The notes under the pieces: model-generated
Told to the model about the DNA's origin: nothing
The model's database searches: none
The model's input: the letters and a program-made list of their open reading frames with translations, nothing else
Assembly: GCA_963750995.1 (NCBI GenBank)
Contig: CAVVST010000002.1
Span: 62,001-126,000, forward strand
DNA: 64,000 bases
Direction of reading: 5' to 3'
Source of the DNA: CAVVST01 sp963750995
GTDB lineage: Bacteria > Acidobacteriota > Vicinamibacteria > Vicinamibacterales > UBA2999
Shown: in pieces, positions 1 to 7,659 of the stretch
Position numbering within the stretch: the stretch's first letter is position 1
Layout: the number at the start of each line of letters is the position of its first letter
Made by a program: the position numbers and the translations under genes

Positions 1-274
1 CGCGTGCATGCAAAGGCGCGCGGTGACGAATCGCAACGGTCTCGATGCGACACGAGCGACCTCGCTGACGGCGCGAAACGAATCTGTGATCGCGCCGACG
101 CTCGCGAGATCGTTCGACACTGGCGTCTGGTGAACGCCTCCACGGCACGCGTCAGTGCATGCGTCAGCCGTACCGCCTTCGTCGGCGTGATGTTGCGGGA
201 CGTGATCTGATGGTTTGTACGTCGGTCTGACAGCCGGCCGTAAGTTACACGACGAACTTACGATGAACCGCCCG
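1..274. other. no gene supported
   Basis: Only a short open frame (68 codons from position 4) with no recognisable protein features and no good ribosome-binding site is present. I see no RNA gene or repeat. The stretch may be the 3' flank of a gene outside the window. Confidence 0.4.
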
Positions 275-979
275 TCAGCGGCCACCGGCGGGGCTCTTGC
301 GCCTCAGCGCCTGTCGAAGGCGGCTCAACAGCCCGACCGCGGCGGAGCGCGCCTGTTCGGGGCGCTCGAGCAGCGTCAGGCAGTCGCCGGTCGAGGGCAC
401 GACCGTGATGCCCATGCGCCTGGCGCGGTGAGACGTGCGCTCGTCAGGCTGGCGGTCGACGAGGATGGCGCGGGCATTCGACTCGTCGGCCACATCGACG
501 CACCCCCCGAACCGGTCGTCCACCACCACGTCCAGGTCCAGCGCGGCCGCGATCGCGCCGCGGCTGCCACGCGTCGTGTAGACGCTGGGAAAGTCGTAGC
601 CGTGCCGGCGCAGCCAGGCCTGCGTCTGTTTCTGGACTGTGGCCCCGCGCGTCGGCGGCCGCTGCGTGAGGAAGATCACTTCCCATCGGCGCTCGTCGGC
701 GAGTCGCGCCAGCCGCGCGACGATGCCCTGCTCGGTTTCGCCGAGCCGGTCCCAGAAATCGCGCGTCCCGGCCACGCGCTGCCACAGCAGTTCGGTCTGC
801 TGCGTGGTCAACGCGAAGAGCGGCGCGCCCGGCTCGAGCGCCGCTTCGAGCGCCTGCACGGTCGTGGCCTCGTGCTCGCTGAACATCCGTTCCGCTTCGA
901 GGGAGAGCGCGGCGTGCATGTCGGCGAGCACGCCATCCATGTCGAAGGCGATCCGCAGCGCCGGTTCGTGCCCTGTCAC
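275..979 (-). CDS. HAD-family phosphatase, NT5C (5'(3')-deoxyribonucleotidase) type
   Basis: The 234-aa product opens with the HAD motif I nucleophile block DMDGVLAD (about residues 13-20) and keeps a second acidic pair in VVVDDRFGG (about 151-159). A Thr in FLTQRPP serves as motif II. Length and motif order fit the cytosolic NT5C family, which removes phosphate from deoxynucleotides. The exact substrate is not readable from sequence. Its start overlaps the stop of the RNase III gene by 4 bases, so the two are probably translationally coupled in an operon with the SpoIIE phosphatase upstream. Confidence 0.75.
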   Translation of the reverse strand: MTGHEPALRIAFDMDGVLADMHAALSLEAERMFSEHEATTVQALEAALEPGAPLFALTTQQTELLWQRVAGTRDFWDRLGETEQGIVARLARLADERRWEVIFLTQRPPTRGATVQKQTQAWLRRHGYDFPSVYTTRGSRGAIAAALDLDVVVDDRFGGCVDVADESNARAILVDRQPDERTSHRARRMGITVVPSTGDCLTLLERPEQARSAAVGLLSRLRQALRRKSPAGGR

Positions 980-1914
980 CGGGCCCCCAGGCGGTCGAGG
1001 GCCAACCGCGCGGCTTCCTGCTCGGCCTCCTTCTTGGCTTTTCCGCTTGCCGTGCCGACGATCTCGCCCGCGACGACCACGTCGATGGTGAACTCCTTCC
1101 GATGATCAGGTCCTGATTCTGCCGCCACCCGGTATTCGGGCAGCGGCTGGCCGAGCGCCTGGAGACGCTCCTGGAGCGCCGACTTGTAGTCCTGGCCGAC
1201 GACCGTCTCCCCCGCGCCCGATGCGATCGCATCGCCGAGCTCGCGCTCGAGAAAGCCGGCGGCGGCCGGCATCCCGCCGTCGAGATAGAGCGCCGCGATC
1301 AGCGCCTCGTAGCCATCGGCCAGCAGCGCCTGCTTGAACCGCCCGCCGGTCTTTTCCTCGCCCCTCCCCAGCAGCAGGTGATCCCCGAGCTGAATCTGCT
1401 CGGCACGCCGCGCCAGCGCCTGGGTCGAGACGACCGACGCCTTGATCTTCGATTTCTGCCCTTCGTTGTAGTGAGGATATTGCCTGAACAGCATCTCGGC
1501 GACCACCAGGCCGAGCACCGCGTCGCCGAGGAACTCGAGCGATTCGTTGTCGGCGACGCCGCCGCTCGCGTCCTCGGCCGCGCGCGACTTGTGCGTCAGC
1601 GCGTGCTCGAGCAGGCCGCGATCCTTGAAGCGGTAGCCGACACGCTCCTGCAGCTCCTCGAACTCGTCGCGGAGACGGACGACGCGCGAGCCGACGTCCT
1701 CGCGGTGGCTGGCGATGATGCGCTCGGCGTCCTCCGCGATCTCGTCAGCCACCGCGATCCGGATGTCGCCGAGCGCGTTCACCGCCATCGGCCATATCGC
1801 CTGGGGGTTGCCGGAGATCCGGAAACTGCGGATCCCGTGGCTGTCGAGCAGGGCGGTGACAACCGACGCCTCGATGTCGGACGTCGTCGTGAACACGACG
1901 CGCGGCGCCATCAC
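976..1914 (-). CDS. rnc: ribonuclease III with N-terminal DUF2007-like domain
   Basis: The 312-aa protein cleaves double-stranded RNA in rRNA and mRNA processing. Residues about 85-235 form the RNase III catalytic domain with the signature NESLEFLGDAVL (123-134); residues about 240-310 form a double-stranded-RNA-binding domain with the Lys/Ala-rich helix GKAKKEAEQEAARLAL. It is about 80 residues longer than usual RNase III because residues 4-72 form an extra alpha/beta domain resembling DUF2007. The gene overlaps both neighbours by 4 bases. Catalytic residues look intact, so activity is expected; the role of the extra domain is unknown. Confidence 0.88.
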   Translation of the reverse strand: MMAPRVVFTTTSDIEASVVTALLDSHGIRSFRISGNPQAIWPMAVNALGDIRIAVADEIAEDAERIIASHREDVGSRVVRLRDEFEELQERVGYRFKDRGLLEHALTHKSRAAEDASGGVADNESLEFLGDAVLGLVVAEMLFRQYPHYNEGQKSKIKASVVSTQALARRAEQIQLGDHLLLGRGEEKTGGRFKQALLADGYEALIAALYLDGGMPAAAGFLERELGDAIASGAGETVVGQDYKSALQERLQALGQPLPEYRVAAESGPDHRKEFTIDVVVAGEIVGTASGKAKKEAEQEAARLALDRLGAR

Positions 1915-3602
1915 TCGATCCGGACCAGCACCCAGGTCATGTCGTCGTGCTGCGGCTGGGCGCCGGCAAACACGTCCACTTCACGCCGCATCCGGTCCTG
2001 GAGCGCGTCAAACGGCAGCGCGCCATGTTCCTCGATGAGCGCCGCCAGCCGCCGTTCGCCAAACCACTCTCCCGCGTCATTGGTCGCGTCGGTCACACCA
2101 TCCGTATACAGCACGAACAGGTCGCCGGCCGCCAGTGGAATCGTGACTTCCTCCAGCAGGCGGTCGAACGTCTCTCCATTGTCGATCTGAAGGCCAAGGA
2201 CCAGTCCATCCGGGGTCAGCGTCCGGACCTGCCGCGCCCCCGGCAGGGCCGACGGCAGGTGCAGCAACGGGCAATGCCCGGCGCGGGCGTGGGTCAGCGT
2301 CCGCGCCTCGAGGTCGATGACGGCGTAGGTCATCGTGATGAAGCTGCGCGAGTCGAGCTGGCGCGCCAGGATCCGGTTGGCGTCCATCAACAGTGCCCGC
2401 GGCGAGCGGTGCCGCTGGCTGAGCGATAGCATCAGCCCCTTCAACTCCGCCATATACAGCGCGGCGGAGGTCCCCTTCCCCGCGACATCGGCGATCAACA
2501 CGCCCAGCCGCTGGTCGTCGATGCGCAGGAAGTCGTAGTAGTCGCCGCCGACCTCGCGCGCCGGTTCGCAATAGCCGGTGAGGGCGAGGCCGGGCATGCG
2601 GACCGGCCCCTGCGGCAGCAGCGACATCTGGATCTCGCGCGCGATCTTCAGTTCCTGCTCGAGCCGCTCCTTCTCGGCCTTCTGCTGCAGCAGGTCCTGG
2701 ACGCTCGCGGTCATTTGGTTGAACGAGTCGGCCAGTTGGCCCAGCTGATCGCGCCTGCGAATCGGAATGCGGTGCGAGAAATCACCCTGGCGGATCCGCT
2801 CCGTCCCTTCGAACAGGTCATGGACGGACCCGGTGATGGTGCGCGCGAGACCCAGGCCCATCCCGAGCGCCGCGACCTCGATCACCAGGAACAGGATACC
2901 GACGCCGGCGACGAGCACGAGCAGAAACTGGCCGAAGTCGAAACTGCCGATCCGGGCGAAGGGGCCGCCCGCGATCTGGCGATACACGTCGGCGATGTCC
3001 AGCCGGAATGGCACCGTGGCCCGCGTCGGCATCCCTGTCGCCCAGTCGGTGCCTTCGAGAAAGGTCACCCACGGGAGCGGCGTTCCGCTGCTGCCGTCCG
3101 GGCTCAGGTCGGCGCGAAACGGGATGTCGACGACCGCCGCACGCGAACCGTCGATCCAGGCGACGCCGCGGGCGGCGAGGGCCGGGGGATCGGACTGGCC
3201 AATTGAGACGAGTGCTGCACGATCGCGGTCGCGCGGCATCCAGGCCGGAATCTGATCGGCCGGCAAGGTGCGCTTCGACGCGGCCGCGGGGATCGCGGCG
3301 GCAGGATCGGCGGCGACGAGCCGCGCCATCGACAAAGCCTCGTCCACGAGGGCCGTCGCGCGGCTGCGCACGACGTAGCCGCCGACATTGAACAGCAGCA
3401 GGAGACCGCACAGCAGGAAAAACGCGGCAATCAGGATGGCCGGCACCACCCCGATGAAGATGTAGGAGATCGTCAGCTTGCGGCGCACCCGCCACAGCAG
3501 GCGTCGATTGACGGCGCGCAGCAGCGGGATCGCCGCGAGGAGCGCGCCGGCGAACAGCAGGAAGCCGGCAATCGTCGCGAACACGGCGAGCACGGGCTCC
3601 AA
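1911..3602 (-). CDS. membrane SpoIIE/RsbU-type serine phosphatase with HAMP domain
   Basis: The 563-aa product has one N-terminal membrane segment (about residues 5-28), a second at about 45-75, an extracytoplasmic sensor region to about 220, and a third membrane segment at about 225-255. A HAMP linker (about 258-310) and a short coiled coil lead into a PP2C-like SpoIIE domain (about 345-563) with the metal-binding motif GGDYYDFLRI and IADVAGKGTSAALYMA. Such proteins dephosphorylate anti-sigma-factor antagonists in partner-switching signalling. The start is TTG. No anti-sigma or antagonist gene lies next to it. Confidence 0.85.
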   Translation of the reverse strand: MEPVLAVFATIAGFLLFAGALLAAIPLLRAVNRRLLWRVRRKLTISYIFIGVVPAILIAAFFLLCGLLLLFNVGGYVVRSRATALVDEALSMARLVAADPAAAIPAAASKRTLPADQIPAWMPRDRDRAALVSIGQSDPPALAARGVAWIDGSRAAVVDIPFRADLSPDGSSGTPLPWVTFLEGTDWATGMPTRATVPFRLDIADVYRQIAGGPFARIGSFDFGQFLLVLVAGVGILFLVIEVAALGMGLGLARTITGSVHDLFEGTERIRQGDFSHRIPIRRRDQLGQLADSFNQMTASVQDLLQQKAEKERLEQELKIAREIQMSLLPQGPVRMPGLALTGYCEPAREVGGDYYDFLRIDDQRLGVLIADVAGKGTSAALYMAELKGLMLSLSQRHRSPRALLMDANRILARQLDSRSFITMTYAVIDLEARTLTHARAGHCPLLHLPSALPGARQVRTLTPDGLVLGLQIDNGETFDRLLEEVTIPLAAGDLFVLYTDGVTDATNDAGEWFGERRLAALIEEHGALPFDALQDRMRREVDVFAGAQPQHDDMTWVLVRIE

Positions 3603-3699
3603 ATATACGACGCGCGCCGCCGCAGCGTCATCGAGTGTGCAGGATTATGGAGGCTGCGGCGAGGCCCTGCGCCGGGAAGCTGTAGTAGGCTGGTCTCCC

Positions 3700-4857
3700 G
3701 TGAAGCTGCGCACGAACGCTCGTTTCAGCACGATCTGTATCCACGCCGGCCAGACGCCGGACCCCGCGACCGGTGCCATCATCACGCCGATCTACCAGAC
3801 CTCCACCTACGTGCAGGACGCGCTCGGCGTGCACAAGGGGTACGAGTACGCGCGGACGCAGAACCCGACGCGTTCGGCGTTCGAGGCCAATCTCGCGGCG
3901 ATGGAGCATGGCGCCGCCGGGTTCGGGTTTGCCTCCGGGATGGCCGCGACCGGGGCGGTCATGACCCTCCTCAAATCCGGCGATCACGTCGTCGTCACCG
4001 ACAACACCTACGGCGGCACTTACAGGCTGTTCGAACAGGTGCTCCGGAAATACCAGCTCGATTTCACCTACGTGGACACGTCGCAACTCGGCGACATCGA
4101 GCGGGCGATCAGGCCGACGACCCGGCTGCTGTTCCTCGAGACGCCGACCAATCCGGTACTGCGGCTGACCGACCTTGCCGGTGCCTGCACGATCGCGCAT
4201 GGTCACGGCATTCCGGTGGTCGTGGACAACACGTTTGCGAGCCCGTACGTGCAGCGGCCGATCGATTTCGGCGCCGACCTGGTCGTGCACAGCACCACGA
4301 AGTTCTTGAACGGGCACTCAGACAGCATCGGCGGCGCGGTGATTGCCGTGCGGGACGACCACATCGAGTGGCTCAGGTTCGTGCAGAACGCCGAGGGCGC
4401 GATCATCGGGCCGATGGACGCGTGGCTGGTGCTGCGGGGCACCAAGACGCTGCCGATCCGGATGGAGCGCCACAACGCCAACGCCATGGTCATCGCCGAC
4501 TATCTCGCCTCGCATCCGAAGGTGAAGCGCGTGCACTATCCCGGGCTCTCCGCTCATCCGCAGCACGATCTGGCGAAGCGTCAGATGCGCGGATTCGGCG
4601 GGGTCGTCTCGTTCGAGATGGGGTCGCTCGAACGCGCCCGCACTGTGCTGAACAGCGTGGCGTTGATGGCGCTGGCCGAGAGCCTGGGCGGAGTCGAGAC
4701 GCTGATCAGCCATCCCGCCTCGATGACGCACGGGTCGGTGCCGCCAGAACGCCGCCGGGCGATCGGCCTGACCGACGACATGATCCGCGTCTCGGTCGGC
4801 ATCGAAGACGTGGACGACTTGAAGGAAGACCTCGAGCAGGCGCTCGACCGCGTCTAG
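3700..4857 (+). CDS. Cys/Met-metabolism PLP-dependent enzyme (cystathionine gamma-synthase/lyase class)
   Basis: The open frame extends upstream to 3478, but homology begins at the GTG at 3700, giving 385 aa, the family length. Features include YEYARTQNPTRSAFE for cofactor phosphate and substrate contact and HSTTKFLNGHSD with the PLP-binding Lys at residue 201. A C-terminal SHPASMTHGS...GLTDDMIRVSVGIED segment is typical of gamma-synthases and lyases. The enzyme acts in transsulfuration or methionine degradation; sequence alone does not separate synthase from lyase. The DedA gene follows after 9 bases. Confidence 0.85.
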   Translation: MKLRTNARFSTICIHAGQTPDPATGAIITPIYQTSTYVQDALGVHKGYEYARTQNPTRSAFEANLAAMEHGAAGFGFASGMAATGAVMTLLKSGDHVVVTDNTYGGTYRLFEQVLRKYQLDFTYVDTSQLGDIERAIRPTTRLLFLETPTNPVLRLTDLAGACTIAHGHGIPVVVDNTFASPYVQRPIDFGADLVVHSTTKFLNGHSDSIGGAVIAVRDDHIEWLRFVQNAEGAIIGPMDAWLVLRGTKTLPIRMERHNANAMVIADYLASHPKVKRVHYPGLSAHPQHDLAKRQMRGFGGVVSFEMGSLERARTVLNSVALMALAESLGGVETLISHPASMTHGSVPPERRRAIGLTDDMIRVSVGIEDVDDLKEDLEQALDRV

Positions 4858-4866
4858 CCGGCACCC

Positions 4867-5529
4867 GTGTTCACGCAACTCGTCGACCTGCTGCTTCACG
4901 CCGACGTCTACCTCCAACAGCTGGTGGCGACGTACGGCGCCTGGATCTACGGCATCCTGTTCGCGATCGTCTTTGCGGAAACGGGATTGGTGGTGACGCC
5001 GTTTCTGCCGGGCGACTCTCTGCTGTTTGCGGCCGGGGCGCTGGCGGGCAGCGGCTCGCTGAATCCGACCCTGACCGTGATCCTCCTGATCGTGGCTGCG
5101 ATCGCGGGCGACGCCGTGAACTACTCGATCGGGCGCGCCGCCGGCACGCGCATCATCCAGCGTGCTCGCGTGGATCCGAAGTGGGGCCGCTGGATCCGGC
5201 CGGAATACGTGGACCGGGCGCACGAATTCTTCGAGCGGCAGGGCGGGAAGGCGATCGTGCTGGCGCGGTTCGTCCCGATCGTCCGGACGTTCGTGCCGTT
5301 CGTGGCCGGGGTCGCGGAGATGTCCTACCCCGCCTTTGCGCTCTACAACGTGACCGGCGCGATTGCCTGGGTGGCGCTGTGCGTCGGGGCCGGGTATCTG
5401 TTCGGCCAGGTACCGATCGTCCGCGACAACTTCTCGATCGTGGCGCTGGGCATCGTCTTCGTCTCAGTTCTGCCGATGCTGATCGAATACCTCCGGCACC
5501 GGGGCCGCACCCGCAGGAGCCAGCCGTAG
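4867..5529 (+). CDS. DedA-family integral membrane protein
   Basis: The 220-aa product starts at GTG and has about five hydrophobic segments. It carries the DedA hallmarks FAETGLVVTPFLPGDSLLF near residues 37-57 and FVPIVRTFVPFVAGVAEM around 135-155, with the conserved Arg and Pro positions of the family. DedA proteins are cytoplasmic-membrane transporters or lipid flippases (undecaprenyl phosphate for some members). The gene is likely cotranscribed with the PLP enzyme just upstream. The specific substrate is unknown. Confidence 0.87.
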   Translation: MFTQLVDLLLHADVYLQQLVATYGAWIYGILFAIVFAETGLVVTPFLPGDSLLFAAGALAGSGSLNPTLTVILLIVAAIAGDAVNYSIGRAAGTRIIQRARVDPKWGRWIRPEYVDRAHEFFERQGGKAIVLARFVPIVRTFVPFVAGVAEMSYPAFALYNVTGAIAWVALCVGAGYLFGQVPIVRDNFSIVALGIVFVSVLPMLIEYLRHRGRTRRSQP

Positions 5530-5602
5530 CCGGCTCGCCGAACGTCAAACCACGACGGCACGACGGTCACGACGGGCTCAAGTCCTGCTTCGTACGTAGT
5601 GT

Positions 5603-5643
5603 CCGGCTTCAGCCGGACCGTCCTGCGGGCCGGCTTCAGCCGG
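5603..5643. repeat. two copies of a 14-bp palindromic CCGGCTTCAGCCGG element
   Basis: CCGGCTTCAGCCGG occurs at 5603-5616 and again at 5630-5643 with a 13-base spacer. Each copy can form a hairpin. The second copy contains the stop codon of cutA on the minus strand, so it lies at the 3' boundary between the convergent DedA and cutA genes. It resembles a REP-type intergenic repeat; a role as bidirectional transcription end is possible but there is no T-tract. Confidence 0.6.
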
Positions 5644-5953
5644 CTCGGGTGCTGTCGTCGACCCATTCCGCATAGGCCTCGCTGGCTTCGGCACCGAGCA
5701 CGATGAACTCGGGTAGCTCGTAGGGGTGCAGGTCGCGAAGCCGCGCCGCGAGCGCGTCGACCCTCCCGGCCGTCGTCTTGATGAGGATCTGCTGTTCCCG
5801 GTCCTGTTCGACACTTCCCTTCCATCGATAGATCGACGTCATCGCCGGCAGCACGTTCACGCACGCGGCGAGCCGCTCCTCGACGAGCGTTCGCGCCAGC
5901 GCGGCCGCGTCGGCGTCGGCACCGAGGGTGGTCAGGACGAGGATGAGCTCCAC
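5636..5953 (-). CDS. cutA: CutA1 divalent-cation tolerance protein
   Basis: The 105-aa product has the usual CutA length and motifs: an N-terminal VLTTLG strand, LARTLVEERLAACVNVLP, the conserved SIYRWKG core and a C-terminal LHPYELPEFIVL segment. CutA forms ferredoxin-like trimers and has been linked to copper tolerance. The start is GTG at 5953; the gene is divergent from the ftsB-like gene. The stop codon lies inside a palindromic repeat, so the last residues may differ from orthologues. Confidence 0.88.
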   Translation of the reverse strand: MELILVLTTLGADADAAALARTLVEERLAACVNVLPAMTSIYRWKGSVEQDREQQILIKTTAGRVDALAARLRDLHPYELPEFIVLGAEASEAYAEWVDDSTRAG

Positions 5954-6033
5954 GATTGGGCTTGTACTTTTCCGCCGGGATGGGGTACTTCGGGGTTGTA
6001 CGCGCGATCGAAACGCGCTATTGTTTCACAACG

Positions 6034-6369
6034 TTGAAAAAGACTCCCGCGTCCACCGGTCAACCCCGCCGCCGCAGCCGGCGCATCCTGCAGTCGGTGT
6101 TCCTGCTGGCCGGATGCGTGCTGGTGATTGACGCGCTGGTGGGCGACAAGGGGCTGCTGGCGATGATCCAGGCACGCCAGGAGTTCCGGAATCTCGAGCA
6201 ATCGCTCGCCGACGTCCGCGCCGAGAACGCCCGGCTGCGCGACGAGGCGCGCCGGCTGCGCGAGGACCCGGCGGCGGTCGAAGATCTGGCCCGCCGCGAG
6301 CTCGGCCTAATCAAACCGGGCGAAAAGTTGTTCATCATCAAGGACGTCGCGCCGAAAGATCCGCAGTAA
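6034..6369 (+). CDS. septum formation initiator (FtsB/DivIC-like)
   Basis: From the TTG at 6034 the product is 111 aa: a basic N-terminus, one membrane helix (about residues 20-40, LQSVFLLAGCVLVIDALVG), then a coiled coil (about 50-85) ending in the family signature EDLARRELGLIKPGEKLF. That topology is that of FtsB/DivIC, which joins FtsL and FtsQ in the divisome. In-frame starts also exist at 5956 (TTG) and 5980 (ATG); I prefer 6034 because it gives the family length and leaves promoter space opposite cutA. Confidence 0.8.
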   Translation: MKKTPASTGQPRRRSRRILQSVFLLAGCVLVIDALVGDKGLLAMIQARQEFRNLEQSLADVRAENARLRDEARRLREDPAAVEDLARRELGLIKPGEKLFIIKDVAPKDPQ

Positions 6370-6498
6370 TTCGACCTCTCCGACCTTTACGCTCGCCCAT
6401 CCGCGTGTTACATTGATTGTTCCCAGTAAGTAGCTGGCAGCCGGTAGTCGGTAGCATCCGTTGCTACGAGCTACAAGCTAAAGGCTATGCGCTTCTGT

Positions 6499-6575
<77 letters not shown>

Positions 6576-6589
6576 AAACTTTCAAAGGG

Positions 6590-6619
6590 CCTCCAGGGAT
6601 TCTGGAGGTCTTTTGTTTT
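6590..6619 (+). terminator. rho-independent terminator after tRNA-fMet
   Basis: CCTCCAG (6590-6596), a 5-nt loop and CTGGAGG (6602-6608) form a 7-bp stem followed by a T-rich tail TCTTTTGTTTT. It starts 14 bases after the tRNA 3' end. Confidence 0.9.
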
Positions 6620-6701
6620 CTCCGTCACTCCGTCTGCGTCGCCGATTCTCGGAGGGCTGCGCCACGAATATCGCCTTCAGCGCGACGCTGCCTGACCGCC
6701 C

Positions 6702-7637
6702 CTACTCGGCCCACGCCGGCGGAACCGGTTGCGGCGCATAGCTCGTGTCGAGCCGCTGTTCGACGCCGTCGATCACCGTCCAGCATTCGAGCTCCCGCAG
6801 CCACAGCTCGTGCAAGTGCGCGCGCGCCTCGTCTGGTTTGGTAAACACGTAGGCGATTCGCTTCAGCGGCTGTGTCGCCGTCAGTGCGCCCTGCTTCACC
6901 GCGGCCCGCGCGTCGAGCATTTCCACCGGCTCAACCTTTCGTCCCAGGCAGACGATGCGGAGCGTCTCGGAAGCCTGGTCGTAGAGGCCGGAGAGCGAGG
7001 TGTGGAACACGTAACGCTTCTGGAGGAAGCCGCCCTCCTCGCTGATGCCCATGGTGTGATGCCCCGGTTTAGCCTGCGCCAGGGCCTTCTTCACAGGCGC
7101 GTCGAGCGCATGAAACTGCACCAGGCTCAGATCGCCCTTGCCGTGTCCGAGCACCCATGGCCCGAAGTCGAGCCAGCGGCGCGACACCAGGCGATCGCGC
7201 CCGGCGCCTTTGAACGCGCATCCCCATCCGTGTGGAAAGTGATTCTGTCCGAAACTCGGCGCCCGATAGCTTTCCGGCCACGGTTCGCGAAGGGTGCCGA
7301 ACGAGGCCACGTCGAAGGGCGCGCTTTCGAGCATGGTGAGGGCGCGGTCGATGTCTGGCTCGAACGGGAAACGGCCAGCGACAAGGCCGTTGGTGTGCAC
7401 GACCAGCGACTCCTTGCGGTCGGCGGTGAAGTAGGCGGCCGCCGCGTCGTACTTGTCTGCCTTCATCCGCGTCAGCCAGTCGGCCTTGGGCCGCTGCTGC
7501 TTGCTCTTCACGACCAGCTGCTCGGGCGCGCGGCCCTGCCACACGTTCTCCGCGAACCAGCGGACCGCCGCGCCCGGGTCCGGGCTTTCGAGCCCAAGGC
7601 TCCACTTCGTGCCGTGCCTCTTGGTAGTCGTCATCAA
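6702..7637 (-). CDS. unknown 311-aa protein, last gene of the eCIS locus
   Basis: The frame is intact and has no signal peptide or membrane segment. It is a mixed-charge, Trp- and His-rich soluble protein with blocks such as GQNHFPHGWGCAFKGAGRD, WLDFGPWVLG and KPGHHTMGISEEGGF. I do not recognise a family. It starts 23 bases after the stop of the giant DUF4157 effector gene on the same strand, so it is probably cotranscribed. Position suggests an immunity protein, effector chaperone or loading factor for that effector, but nothing in the sequence proves it. Unlike the genes upstream it carries no frameshift. Confidence 0.6.
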   Translation of the reverse strand: MMTTTKRHGTKWSLGLESPDPGAAVRWFAENVWQGRAPEQLVVKSKQQRPKADWLTRMKADKYDAAAAYFTADRKESLVVHTNGLVAGRFPFEPDIDRALTMLESAPFDVASFGTLREPWPESYRAPSFGQNHFPHGWGCAFKGAGRDRLVSRRWLDFGPWVLGHGKGDLSLVQFHALDAPVKKALAQAKPGHHTMGISEEGGFLQKRYVFHTSLSGLYDQASETLRIVCLGRKVEPVEMLDARAAVKQGALTATQPLKRIAYVFTKPDEARAHLHELWLRELECWTVIDGVEQRLDTSYAPQPVPPAWAE

Positions 7638-7659
7638 CAGCTGCCGATCGCGCGGTTGA

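Noticed and set aside
215..1105. plus-strand 296-codon frame opposite the HAD and RNase III genes
   Set aside because: Antisense shadow with no recognisable features; both minus-strand genes have strong catalytic motifs.
4368..5675. 435-codon frame overlapping the PLP enzyme and DedA genes
   Set aside because: Out-of-frame shadow; Arg-rich translation and contradicted by two well-supported genes.
6420..6490. AGC/TAG-rich sequence before tRNA-fMet as a mobile element
   Set aside because: It has imperfect internal repetition only and no flanking duplication; it could simply be the tRNA promoter region.
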